64,000 bases of DNA from Orychophragmus violaceus (Eukaryota; Streptophyta; Magnoliopsida; Brassicales; Brassicaceae): assembly GCA_030180135.1 (NCBI GenBank), contig CM058239.1, positions 70,625,823 through 70,689,822 on the forward strand, read 5' to 3'. Positions 34,288 through 45,748 of the stretch are shown piece after piece. The notes below the pieces were generated by a model. It saw only the letters and a program-made list of their open reading frames with translations, was not told the DNA's origin and ran no database searches. The position numbers were made by a program, and so were the translations under genes. Numbering within the stretch: the first letter of the stretch is position 1; each line of letters opens with the position of its first letter.

Positions 34288-34926
34288 TGTTGGATCTCCT
34301 AGGATCTAGGGTTCGTTATATTGAAAGTACCAACCTCGTTATTACCTAGAACTGGCAGCGGAATGATTGGTGAACGAGATCAGTAAGCGACTCAGATGCT
34401 TCGCCTCTACCAGATACACACGCACACAAACCTGGAAACCGGGATGCTAGTGCCGGATCTATGGGATCTCTGAGTTTTGGTGTTTCTGCCTCTTCTGTCA
34501 AGAAAGAAACGACGGCTCCTGTTCTAGGTCGAAACTCTTAAGTTTTATTCGACCTTGAATCACTCTTAACGGGCCAGACTCGTTTGAGTCATAAATCGAA
34601 ACGTCTGTTCGAAAGCCCGAACTGTGTCGACCGACACACATACTGTGTCGATCGACACAACACCATTTGCTCGATATTAATGTGTATCCAATACACATTA
34701 ACATGATCATTACCATAATGATCATTCCCATGTTTTAGCTTCCAGTTTGCTTAGGTGTGTGACCCTATAGGATCATATAATACAGGCAGTAAGTCTACAA
34801 CTTAGAGATCGCAAGAGGCTTCTAGCAAAACATTGCAACCGCCCAGTATTATACGAATGTCTGATCTCGACACACAACTATCATCAGGAGTGAGTACAAG
34901 TATGATTTCAGGACACTATCCCAACA
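34288..34926 (-). repeat. Copia-2 5' LTR
   Basis: About 98% identical to 27824-28461, with the same palindrome pair (34623-34638, 34644-34659). Outer flank ATCGT (34927-34931) duplicates 27819-27823. Confidence 0.95.
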
Positions 34927-34931
34927 ATCGT

Positions 34932-35296
34932 GATGACGGATGGATGGATTGACGGAACTCCGACACGAACCCGATGCTAACCCGAACCTTCCCTGAAACG
35001 TTGACTTGCTTTGACCCAACCTTTGACCAGATAAACCGAGCATTGACTAGAGCTTTGACCCGACTGAACCAGCGTTGACCCTACCATTGACTTGCATTGA
35101 CCACCCTTTGACCCGTTGACCCGCGGCTATGACCTTAGTGATTCCAATTGTACCTTCACACTAGCTTCCGGACCAACCACATCTTCAACTCTTTCTCTCC
35201 TCAACTCTTTCTCTCCTTCTCTCCTTCTCTCTCTCTCTTCAAGTTCTTCTCTCTTTTCTCCTCCGGTTCCCCTTTTCTCTCTCTCTCTCCATTGGT
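34932..35296. other. W-box cluster and CT-rich tract before assembly gap
   Basis: 35001-35121 carries ten TTGACC or TTGACT hexamers, the W-box that WRKY factors bind. 35185-35296 is a CT-rich tract (CTCTCTCT runs). This is the target DNA of Copia-2 resuming, probably LTR-derived. No gene. Confidence 0.6.
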
Positions 35297-35796
35297 NNNN
35301 NNNNNNNNNNNNNNNNNNNNNNNNNNNNNNNNNNNNNNNNNNNNNNNNNNNNNNNNNNNNNNNNNNNNNNNNNNNNNNNNNNNNNNNNNNNNNNNNNNNN
35401 NNNNNNNNNNNNNNNNNNNNNNNNNNNNNNNNNNNNNNNNNNNNNNNNNNNNNNNNNNNNNNNNNNNNNNNNNNNNNNNNNNNNNNNNNNNNNNNNNNNN
35501 NNNNNNNNNNNNNNNNNNNNNNNNNNNNNNNNNNNNNNNNNNNNNNNNNNNNNNNNNNNNNNNNNNNNNNNNNNNNNNNNNNNNNNNNNNNNNNNNNNNN
35601 NNNNNNNNNNNNNNNNNNNNNNNNNNNNNNNNNNNNNNNNNNNNNNNNNNNNNNNNNNNNNNNNNNNNNNNNNNNNNNNNNNNNNNNNNNNNNNNNNNNN
35701 NNNNNNNNNNNNNNNNNNNNNNNNNNNNNNNNNNNNNNNNNNNNNNNNNNNNNNNNNNNNNNNNNNNNNNNNNNNNNNNNNNNNNNNNNNNNNNNN
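35297..35796. other. Assembly gap, 500 N
   Basis: Exactly 500 unknown bases, probably a place-holder of arbitrary size. Open frames crossing it are meaningless. Confidence 0.98.
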
Positions 35797-35846
35797 GATT
35801 TTACCTGTTCTTCACCTCTCTCTAAGTTAATCTTCATATTCTTACA
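35797..35846 (+). repeat. 3' terminus of a Copia-4-type LTR
   Basis: CTCTCTAAGTTAATCTTCAT(A)TTCTTACA matches the end of the Copia-4 LTR (45536-45565), but no PBS follows. It is therefore the outer end of a solo LTR or of an element hidden in the gap. Confidence 0.7.
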
Positions 35847-38530
35847 AAATGATCCGTTAAGTAGCGTTGCTGCAGATTTATATATTTATGACTCATCCTT
35901 GACCATGATATGCAATATAAACCTAAGGAAAAATGACACAGATTCAAAGTGTTAGACAAAATTCACAAAAGATTGAATTTTTATGAGATCATAAAACATA
36001 AATATACCCTTGTGTAACATAAGTCACATTAGTCTTGTAAACTTTACACCACCATTTTGGTTTTGCGAGATCATTAGGATTGTGATTTTGTTTATTATTT
36101 GCTACACTGGTCGCCTTCTGTTGTATAAACCACAACTAAGATAATACCAACCCCAGTCAATATTTATGCTGCAGAGAACTTTGCACTTGTCAACCTTTCA
36201 ATTAATAAAGTCATAAATCAGCATTGTATTGTAATCATATCTATCTAAACGTGAATAAAGAGACATATGAACCAATATTATTAAGATCACATGTGTATAA
36301 TTCAACAAATCAGAAAATTCTTTGGATATTGAGTTCAAGCTTTTCTTCAATGTTTTAAAATATTGTAATAGAATTACAATCATATTTAAACCCAAACAAA
36401 ACATATATAATTTAATATATTAATTATGATTAGAAGTATATAGTATATAATTTTTACGTTTCTTTTAACTACTATACTTCCTCTGTTTCAGGATTGATGA
36501 CTACTAATGAGGCAACAAATGTATTGGAAATTTCCAACTTGCCTACAATGCATCAAATGCATAGTAAGTAGTACTCAACCATAAACTTAAAATTATATTA
36601 GTTTCATAGCAATAAGTAGATTTTATTGACTTACTTAATGTCTCTAAGGGTAAATTCCAATTTTTTTTTATTTACTAGCACATCGAAGGATTTCACCCAC
36701 ATCCAAGACTGGTCCAATAACATCTTTACAAATGGGTTAAAAATAGTGAAAATTACTCCTGGTAGCACAAATTTAAAGGTTAATTACTATAGTAGCATTA
36801 TGATGTGTTTTTTACTAGAATAATATTCTATGATGGTTTAAAATACTATATTGTACTTTGCTTAACTTATCTTTTTTTTAAATAATATAAATAAATCATT
36901 AAAGTAAAATAAATAATTAATATAAAATTTGTTTTTAAAATATAAATAATTAATATAAAATTAATTTTTTAAATATAAATAATTAATATAAATTGGTTTT
37001 AAAAATAAATAGTTAATATAAATTCGTTTAAAAAAATAGATAGTAAGAAATTAATAAAAATAATTTTATAAATAAATCATTTAAATACAAAAAAATATTA
37101 TTTTTTGATGGTTATTTTTTTTCCGAAAAAATACAAAATATATTTTTATAAATAAATCATTTAAATAGTAAATTAACACAAATTATTATTTTGGATATTT
37201 TTTAAAAAAAATTGCTTTAAAAATTAGAAATAAATACAACATAATGTTTTAATAAATCTAAAATTTAAATAAAAATTTGATTAAAAATTATTTTTGTTGC
37301 TTATTTTTTTATTATTTTGATTTTAAAAACATGAATTTAGTATAAAAATAATAAATAAATCATTTAAATAAGAAATTAATAGAAAAATATTTCGTTGGTT
37401 ATTTTTATTATTATATTTATTTTATAAAAATTAAAACAAAAAATAATAAATAAATTATTTAAATAAGAAATTAATTGAAAAATGTTTTTTTTTGGTTATC
37501 TTTTTTTGCCAAATATTAAACTTATTAAGTGAATATTTAGTTACCATAAATGGTTTCTAAAAACCAGGAGAAGATCAGGCAACAATTATTTGAATTATGT
37601 ACATCTTCAATAAATCCGTAACATTAAAATTAATCTGTAACATAACAATATTATAAATCTGTGCGGATTTATTATTCTAGGAATGTGGTATTTTCATAAA
37701 TAAATTTCGTTTTTGCTGATGTGGAAATTAAATAGTAATGGCATTCTTGTAATTATTTTTTCCTAACAAGGACTTGTAGGATCATTTTAGACCAAAATTT
37801 TGGCCTACAAAAATTAAATTCTCAAATGCTCATATAGTGCCACCACAGCTTTTTCTCTTAAAAATATAGAAAATATTCTGACAACATAAAAAGATTAATT
37901 AAAGGAAGATATGCATTCTAATTTACTTAAAATTCAAAAACCATGTTTAAGTGTACAACTTAGAATTTTTTTAAAATCAACAATAGACAGAAATATGTTT
38001 CCGCTTCTTATTGTAAAGTAATTTTGTAAACATGATTGGTCGGCCTGTATAATCCATGAGGAAAGTTTTTTTGCACGTAGCATGAATTTGAATACCCTAC
38101 ATATACAAAACACCATAAGTTAATATCATACATAGTAGATGGTTTAACATTATTTTAAAAATTAGAAGCCATAACTGCACTTACATTTTCATCAGCCAAT
38201 ATGATTTATAATGTTTCACAAATAGTGTAGTGTATTGCTTCCACGAGTGGAGAACCTTCACTTGGATATGCCAGCCATTTTTAAAAAGGTTTGATGTCTC
38301 TGAGGTTTATAAAATTCATCGACATAGTTGTAAGATTTGAAGGTTTTCTTATTGTGTTAGTTTTAGAGTTCAGAAGTATGGAACTTTATGTAGGAGAATA
38401 CAGTCATTGAAGGTTAAATTTTTTATTAGTCAATCTTAAAAAAATCAGTTTATTCCAAATATTTTTTAATTAGTTAAGATTTTAGGATATAAATGATTTA
38501 GTAAAGATTTATGGAATAATACTATGTAAC
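35847..38530. other. AT-rich intergenic DNA, no gene recognised
   Basis: Very A/T-rich, especially 36840-37500, where AAATAAATCATTTAAATA-type words recur. Short open frames carry no family signature. I see no element borders. Confidence 0.6.
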
Positions 38531-38705
38531 ATTGAATTGTTAAGAATCTAAGTTGATATGATTCTCGAATATTTTTTCATTATGTAGAATAAATCATTTG
38601 AATTTTAAGGGAATATTGAATTGTTAAGAAACTAAGTTGATATGATTCTCGAATATTTTTTATTTATGTAGCATAAATCGTTTGAATTTTAGGGATTGTG
38701 TTTCT
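38531..38705. repeat. Imperfect tandem duplication, about 92 bp unit
   Basis: 38533-38611 and 38625-38704 share GAATTGTTAAGAA, CTAAGTTGATATGATTCTCG and AATATTTTTT segments with a few changes. Confidence 0.7.
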
Positions 38706-39238
38706 GTTGTATCTATAAATTTAAATGAGAAGTAATTTTGGGTGATTGCTGATGTGTCGTCACGAGAGGGCTCTAGAGGCGGATAATGATGACGTGGAAG
38801 TGTGACATAGCAAGCCCAAAAATAAACAAATGGGTTTGGGGTTCGATTTATTTACAGGAATGTCGTAAGCTCGATTTAAAGTTAAGTAATTAATTCATTT
38901 CCTTAAAAAATCATAATATCTTACAGAATATCATATTATTTCGAGTTTGAAAAAAAGATATTCTAGGGCATATACCAAGCTTTCGAGAGAAGTTTTGAAA
39001 TCCTATATAAGGTGAGGTTGGGGTGGGTTAGAAACACAAATCGTCTGCATCTTCCAAAATTTCAAGAACCTTTCTGTCTCATTTGTTTTTCTCATTGACC
39101 GTGGAAGTTTTCTTCCGGATCATCAAAACTTTGGTCAAATAATCCGTTGTCATTCCTATTGCTTTCTTCTTGTTGCCGGTTTTCAAAGGATTTCTATGTT
39201 TTTGGTTTTTTGTTCTGTTTTGTTCGTTTCTTCTCATG
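38706..39238 (+). promoter_or_regulatory. Promoter-like region without a recognisable gene
   Basis: An ACGTG core (ATGACGTGGAA, 38789) lies upstream of a TATA-like CCTATATAAGG (39002-39012) and a pyrimidine-rich stretch with CATCTTCC and CTCATTTG. No coding sequence that I can recognise follows. It may be the promoter of a lost gene or of a non-coding transcript across the duplicated hairpins. Confidence 0.3.
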
Positions 39239-39870
39239 AAAGAAGAAGTTCGTTTATCACAAAGCTAAAATCTAATGATGTGATGTGAACTAACAATAGT
39301 TTGAGATTTTATATAGGAGTGTGAGATCTAAAAGTCCGATTGAATGTTGTTGGCAAGACGTTGTTAGTTCACATCACATGACCCTTTTGTCCAAGTGAGC
39401 CTATGGTCCGAATGAATGTTTCTACTACTATAGACAAGGATTTGGTGGTAAAGAATGGATTTTGTGAATACTTTTTTGAGTATTATATGAGGTTTAGTCC
39501 GAATAAAGCCCGATGAAATACTCTTTAAAAAGATTTCTATTTTTTTTAATTCTGTTTTGTGTGTTTGGTCCCATGAAATAAGAAGCTCGGTAATCACAAA
39601 GCTAAGGTGAAATGATGTGATGTGAACTAACAAACGTTTGAGATTTTGTATAAAAAGGAGTGTGAAATCTAAAAGTTCGATTTATGGTTTTTGTCAAGAT
39701 GTTGTAAGTTCACATCACATGTCCCGTTTGCCTAATGAGCCTATAGTTCGAATAAGCTTTTTCTATTACCATATACATTGATTTGGTAAATACTCTTTTG
39801 AGTATTATATGAGGTTCATTCCCGATAGTTCGAATAAAGCCTGATCAAATCCTCTTTTGGTAAATACTCT
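39239..39870. repeat. Tandem duplication, each copy with a 19-bp-stem inverted repeat
   Basis: Copy 1 about 39239-39525, copy 2 about 39580-39870. In copy 1, ATGTGATGTGAACTAACAA (39278-39296) is the exact reverse complement of 39361-39379 across a 64-base loop. In copy 2 the arms are 39615-39633 and 39702-39720 with one mismatch. GAGTATTATATGAGGTT recurs downstream in both. Confidence 0.82.
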
Positions 39871-40920
39871 CTTATTTTTTCAGTCCATGGTAGTATTCTT
39901 CCGAATCAATATAAGTTTAATCAAATGATACGGTATAAATCATGTTATTATCTTATTTGGACTATGAAAACGTATTTATGGTTTTGGTTTTTCATTTTGT
40001 TTTATTCAAATGCTCATTAGGGATACGCTCGGTTAATGATTTTTTAAGTTGTGTATATAAAATAACTAAACCAGTATGCAAACAAATAACATAATATATT
40101 ATTATGTTCTATTCAAAGTTAGCACAATCTTATCATGTGATTTAGTTGTGTATCTTCGAAATATGGTTTACAATAATTTGTACACAACCCTTGATGTAGA
40201 TGCTCCAGGTTTTGTCAATATTGCAAGTTAAACATCTTTGTATATCAGTTTGTGAATAAACTAGAAATATATGGCTAAACTGAATATCTTAACAAATTTG
40301 TTATTATGTAAACAAATTATTGATATGTCAATGTATAAAAAGAAATTAATTGAAAAAAGGTAAAAAAATTGTGTATTTCGATAGATGTCTATAAAATGAA
40401 TAAATTTGAAAAAGTGTGACAATATTTTACATTCCGATTAAGTCTATTGTTAAACAAAATATCCTAATTCAATCTAACAAAATATTGTTCGTTAGAGTAA
40501 AAATGAGATAATAATTGTAGTTTTCAGATTTAGCAATAATTTAGAATGACAATCTTAAATATCGGATTACTACCATATAGTTGTATACCTTGAAAATTTT
40601 AACAAAAAACATAAATACCTATAAATGTACATAATAAAATCTTTAACAAGAATTATTCTGCTCCCATGTTTAAGATATGATTATTGTTCACAAAGTAAGA
40701 AAATATTCTACATTCAAATAAATCTTTTGGTTATAAATACCCTAACTAAATGTAACAATAATATATCATAACTAGATTGTAGTTTACAAACTTAAAAAAT
40801 AATATATCCTAAAAGTATAAAATATATGACTCTTTCCATATATTATTTATAGCTTTCACCGCACGCAAATACAAACGGCCACTTCCACCCGATATTCTCT
40901 TTAACCTACTTCTAACCTTC
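39871..40920. other. AT-rich DNA upstream of the RPA-like gene
   Basis: No gene or repeat recognised. The last 60 bases are locally GC-richer (CCGCACGCAAATACAAACGG), as in a proximal promoter. Confidence 0.5.
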
Positions 40921-40929
40921 TATATATAG
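40921..40929 (+). promoter_or_regulatory. TATA box of the RPA-like gene
   Basis: TATATATAG lies about 70 bases before the ATG at 40994, a normal plant spacing. Confidence 0.55.
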
Positions 40930-40993
40930 ATGGAGATATATTCAGCATAGAAGAATACTTTTGAAACATTTTGATACTATTTCTACAGCAAAA

Positions 40994-41584
40994 ATGTCGA
41001 TTTTTATCAAAAAGAAAACAAAGCAGGTTACTATCAAAGAAATTATCCCCACTTCTTTGGAGAAATACAAGATTAATGTGAAGATACTTTCTTCATGTAG
41101 GGTTGTTTTTTCTAATGTTTTGAAAGTCATTGAGATGGTTTTAGTTGACTCTGAGGTATTATTCTTAGTTACTATGATCTTATTTTAAACATCAAGTTTT
41201 TTTGTAACGATTGAACATTTTGAAATTGTTACGCATTTATATTCGTATATATGATATACTAACTTTAGTTTTTTAAACCTCGATAATCAGGGTATAAGAA
41301 TACATGCAACTCTCGATCAGGACATGGCAAAGAAATTTGGCCAAACGTTGTTTGAAGATGATCCAATTTGTATTGAAAGATTTGGATGTGTCACATATTC
41401 AAATGAATATAAGACTAATCCTCTGCCTTTTAAAATGACGTTTACAAATCAGACCAAAGTCACATTATGTGAGGACTTTCATGAAGAGGTGGAAGAGAAG
41501 TATTTTTTTGGTTTTGATGAGATTCTTGCTGATGATTTTGAGAAAAATATCTTGATCGGTTCGTTATCTTTAACCTGCTTATTT

Positions 41585-41641
<57 letters not shown>

Positions 41642-42679
41642 ATTTATATATTATTTTTAACAATTGTTTGCAGACGTGATTGGTCAAGTCGTTGCTTTAT
41701 GGTCGCTAGATAATGTCAAGAAACAAAATGGAATGAGCACAAAAAGATTAAACATTGAGCTGAGAAACGATGCGTAGGTGTACATATATTATGTTTTATA
41801 TTATTTTAATTTTTTTTAATTCATAAACTGTATCTCATTGATTTGCAGAGACTTGCGTTTAAAGTGTACAATGTGGGTGAATATGGTCAGCAAGTGTTTG
41901 ATTTCAATGCAAATAATGAAGGAGGTGAAATCATTTTTGTCGTGAGATTTGCAAGCTGCAAATCTTATCAAGGTCAATTATCCGCGGTTTAACATTTATA
42001 TTTTATTGCTTATAGTTATTTAATTTAGATCTAAATAATTTGGTATACTAATCATGTCTTCTTTTAAAACGAAGATGAATGGTCCATAACTAGTGGATTT
42101 AATTCAACCAAAGTTCTTCTCAATCCAAACAGTTCTTACGTCAACAAGTTTCGTATGAGGTAAGATTTTTATCTTAAATTTGTTTTTTTCAACATCTTAA
42201 AATATTTTGTTTTTATAAATATTTATTTTCTAACTTAACGGGACATGTGTCTTTTTTTTTTTTTTTAAAGATTACCATCAGATAATCTTATGATTACCAA
42301 TGGTGAATCAAGTCAGCTTTCACTTGGATCGAATACGACCATGTATGATGATTTTTTTTGGAAAAAAGAACAAGAAACTGACAATATCAGAGATTGTAGT
42401 TGATTACGAGGTAAGCAAACTTTTCCTAAGAGTGCTTTTTTGAAAAATCTGAAATCATTTGATATATTGATATGTCAATGTGTTGTAATTATTTAAGCAT
42501 GGAAAATGCATTACATGTGCCACCATTGATTTAATTGATTTGAGTCAAAGTTGGTACTATGTTACATGTGTTGTATGCAACAAGAAGGTGTACGATGCAA
42601 GTAATGATGATGATGATGGAAGACCAGTTGAGTTTGATTATACGACATGTAATGAAATTGTTACAAACGTGAATGCAAG
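40994..42679 (+). pseudogene. RPA1-like (replication protein A large-subunit-like) gene, frameshifted and truncated
   Basis: Seven exons with GT-AG borders: 40994-41155, 41291-41558, 41674-41773, 41849-41972, 42075-42159, 42271-42410 and 42498-42679. Joined, they read as an OB-fold protein of the plant RPA70-like family: IRIHATLDQDMAKKFG, then FDEILADDFEKN-DVIGQVVALW, then RLNIELRNDA, then a DBD-C-like zinc part with CITC (about 42510) and WYYVTCVVCNKKV (about 42551-42590). Family role: binds single-stranded DNA in replication and repair. Exon 4 loses frame in a G-run (41870s, one G too few) and exon 6 loses frame near the T/A-runs (42351-42367). No end of the gene is found beyond 42679. The start and the seventh exon are less sure than the middle. 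Confidence 0.78.
41588..41637. repeat. (AT)n microsatellite in intron 2
   Basis: Fifty bases of pure AT repeat within the intron between exons 2 and 3 of the RPA-like pseudogene. Confidence 0.95.
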
Positions 42680-42903
42680 GTATAATACAAACATCACATT
42701 TTTTTAACATCACGGCTAGGCCGAATTCCTAGGATCAGTGGGATATCGTCAGGGTGGAAAAGGTCTCAAAATTTGGGCGCTAACCGCCTAACTGCACCAC
42801 ATCAGATGGAATTGCAGCGTTTGACCTCTGTCTAACGCCTAAACGCCGCGTAGTTGAACATAGCTAAAAATATATTGTCATCTTATCAGTACTATTAAAA
42901 TAA
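42680..42903. other. GC-richer spacer, unknown repeat fragment
   Basis: After the last RPA-like exon, the composition rises abruptly (GGCTAGGCCGAATTCCTAGG, AACGCCTAAACGCCGCG). This suggests a fragment of foreign repeat replacing the gene's 3' end. No family recognised. Confidence 0.4.
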
Positions 42904-43158
42904 AAGTAACATTGATATCATGTAAATATTACAAGTTTTGAGGATTTCTTCTAAATGATTAGTTCCCAGAGATCGATGAAGAACAAAATCACATATTCTC
43001 CATTCTATAACGAAAGAGAAATGAAAGAAAACTCTGTTATTCATCGTTAAATTGTTTTTGTTACAACATTTGTATTGTATATACAACGGTATTAACCAGT
43101 TTATAACGGACCACCAGTTTACACCGGTTTACATCAAATGTTACTCTACTATTTCCCC

Positions 43159-45052
43159 TCAAAATGGCAAATAAATTGAATGTAGAGCCATCTTGCTAAT
43201 TAGAACATGACACTGTCCTAGAAACAAAGTCTTGGTGAACACATCCGCGATTTGGGAACTTGTAGTAATGTGCAAGGTCTTGACCAAACTTGATTCTACT
43301 CTTTCTCTGACTTCATGGCAATCTAAATCAACATGTTTCATTCGCTCATGAAAAACTGCATTGTAAGCTATGTCAATTGCAGCTGTGGAATCACAAAAGA
43401 AGTTAACCGGATTCAGCTTTGGTACCTGAAATTCCTTTAACAGATTCACAAGCCAAACAACTTCTTTTACTGCAAACGCCATTGCTCTGTACTCAGATTC
43501 TGCAGAGGAATGAGAGACAGGTTAAGTACATCATTTACCAACCAAACGTCTGTATAAGCTGATGTCTTCAAAAACTGGTTCATCTGAATGTCAGTGTCTG
43601 ACTAGGGTCCATAGGTATAGAGGAAGGTTTACATGCTAATAATCATGTTTCTTTAAGTAACTCCGACACATACTTCCTTTGACAGATGTAAATGCCGTTG
43701 CTTGATCTAGCTATTTCCTATCCCAAAAAAATATTTTAGTGGACCAAGATCTCTCACCTTAAACACTTTCTTCATTGCTTCTTTCAAACTATCAACTTCT
43801 GTATCATTATTGCTTGCGATGATAATATCATCTATATACACCAAGACTGCTACATACTTACCAACATCGTTTTTGATGAAAAGAGTATGATCAGCCTGTG
43901 ATTTCTTGAATCCCAAAGCAAGAAGAGTGTCTTTAAACTAGATAACCACTATCGGGAGGCTTGTTTTAAACCATATAGTGACTTTCTCAATTTGCAAACA
44001 GGATTAGGAGGAAGTGATTCCCCCTGTTTTGGTGTGTACCCTGGAGGCAATAACATGTATATATCTTCTTTTAGATCGCCATTCAGAAAGGCATTAGAAA
44101 TGTCTAACTGTGTCAGAGACCACTTCTTGGCTGCAGCAACTGCAAGTAGAGTCTTAATAGTGGTTATCTTGGCAACATGTGAGAAGGTATCTACAAAGTC
44201 TAATACTTCTTGTTGGGTGTAGACCTTCGCTACTAGTCTAGCTTTATACCTCTCCAGACTACCATCAGTGTTTAACTTCAGTTTATAAACCCAACGACAG
44301 CCTATAGCATGCTTCCCAGCTGGTAAAGTGCATATGTCCCAAGTATGCGTTCTCTCTAGTGCTAGTAACTCTTCATTCATGCATTTATCCATTCTTCAAA
44401 CTTCTTAGCCTGTGAGAATGAGTTTGGTTCTGATTGTAGAGTTACAACAGAGACATAGGCTTTATACTCCTCGGAGAGATGATCCAAAGAAAAATAAGCG
44501 GCCAATTGATACGGAATCTCCACATTTGTCATATGACAGAAGTAGTCTTGAAGTTATGCAAGGGTTTTAGATGATCTTTTGGCTCCAGATATAGAAGTTT
44601 CAGCACCATTTTCTTCATTGTCAGTAGAAGAATCTTGTACTGGCTATATGGATGTAGGATTGACATCTGATGTTGAGAAGAAATCAAGAAGTGAATCCGA
44701 TTGTCCATTTGCAAATGGGAATATTTCTTCATGAAATGTCACATGTCTAGATATATATATATCATGTTTGTTTCAAGATCCATCAATTTGTATCGTTTAT
44801 ACCCTACAGGATAACCCAAAAAGACTGCTGGAAGAGCTTGTGGTTGAAATTTATTTCTGTTATTTGAGGATGTAGAGCAGTATGCTTAACATCCAAAGAC
44901 ACGAAGACCACTATAGTCTGGAATCTGAGATGTGAGAAGCTCATATGGAGACTTGCCTTCAAGCAATTGAGTGAGAAGTTTGTCGATCAGAAACACTGAA
45001 GTTAAGATGCAGTCTCCCCAATACTCAAAAGAAACTTTGGATTGAAACATCA
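43159..45052 (-). pseudogene. Copia-3 pol, 3' part: integrase end, RT, RNase H
   Basis: Pieces in element order: integrase core end with PYELLTSQIPDYSGLRVFGC (45083-44886, its first residues belong to Copia-4's LTR); RT with GCRWVYKLKLNTDGSLERYKA and the motif-A segment LTQLDISNAFLNGDL (44392-43949); RT with the catalytic box YIDDIII and LGPLKYFFGI (43916-43707); RNase H with FCDSTAAIDIAYN and VFHERMKHVDLDCH (43482-43159). Stops and shifts separate them, although the RT motifs themselves still look sound. Confidence 0.85.
45048..45052. repeat. Target-site duplication of Copia-4, left copy
   Basis: CATCA, repeated at 50721-50725. Confidence 0.9.
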
Positions 45053-45565
45053 TATTGAGATGAAGACCTAAGTATTTTATCAATGTGAAAAGTTGTAGAC
45101 TTAAAAATAAATGTGCAAGTCCGAGACATCAAAGTAAAACAATAAGAATATGTTTGGTTATCACAACCGATATCAAGTATGGGCTAAAGCATAAAGGTTC
45201 AGAGGCATTTAAGAGTGAGCAGGAGTCAGAGCAGGGTCTGAACCATCAGATAATACCAGTAGGACAGGTCACTATCACCAAGAAACCAAGCGTGGACCTG
45301 TCCCTTTCAAAGAGAGTCGTTGGACCCTTCTCTCTCTCTTAAGTAGTTCTTGTTTTCTTTCTATTTTTAAATTTCGGTTTCTTCTTGTTTAATCCTAGTA
45401 TCTGAGTCTATTTAAAGACTTGTAAAGCTTATGAGTTAATACACACTTTGGGAGTCTTTCCCACATACTTCTTATTCTCTCTCTCGCTAAACCCTAATTC
45501 TCTCTCTCTCTTATGATTCAAGCTTGTTCTTCATTTCTCTCTAAGTTAATCTTCACATTCTTACA
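45053..45565 (+). repeat. Copia-4 5' LTR
   Basis: Starts TATTGAGATGAAGACC, ends TTACA. CTATTTAAAG (about 45410) is a plausible TATA box. A CT-rich run and CTAAACCCTAA lie near the 3' end. Confidence 0.93.
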
Positions 45566-45577
45566 TGGTATCAGAGC
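45566..45577 (+). other. Copia-4 primer-binding site (initiator tRNA-Met)
   Basis: TGGTATCAGAGC, directly adjoining the LTR. Confidence 0.95.
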
Positions 45578-45748
45578 TTAAAAGCTCTTGTTCCAGATAC
45601 TTACTTCCGCTAATCTTTTACCCTTCCATTCTAGTTCAGTTCTTGTTCTAAAAACTTTGTTCTTGTTCTTGTTCTTGAGCGGTTCTGCTATAATCTCTTC
45701 AAACTCTTTTTAAACATTTCTTTCTTGATATTCCCTCTTGTCTAAGTC

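Larger units (their letters stand above)
27824..34926 (-). mobile_element. Copia-2: complete copia element with dead pol
   Basis: TSD ATCGT at 27819-27823 and 34927-34931; LTRs 27824-28461 (638 bp) and 34288-34926 (639 bp) with about 15 differences by eye (about 2%); PBS 34275-34286; PPT next to the left LTR. Gag is open. Pol is littered with stops and has lost the protease and RT catalytic motifs, so the element probably moved with enzymes supplied by relatives. Its leader carries an array of 16-base palindromes. Confidence 0.95.
42904..45052 (-). mobile_element. Copia-3, 3' part (old copia element, left of the nested Copia-4)
   Basis: On the minus strand, RT and RNase H pieces end in a purine tract (TTTTGAGGGGAAAT, about 43151-43164) and a short LTR-like sequence (about 42904-43150, borders tentative). 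The copy is interrupted at 45052 inside integrase by Copia-4 and continues at 50726. Confidence 0.85.

Noticed and set aside
35116..35955. Frames of 225-279 codons across the N gap
   Set aside because: Most of their length is unknown bases.
37934..39633. Short frames in AT-rich DNA and across the hairpin duplication
   Set aside because: Length is as expected by chance, and one spans the inverted repeat.
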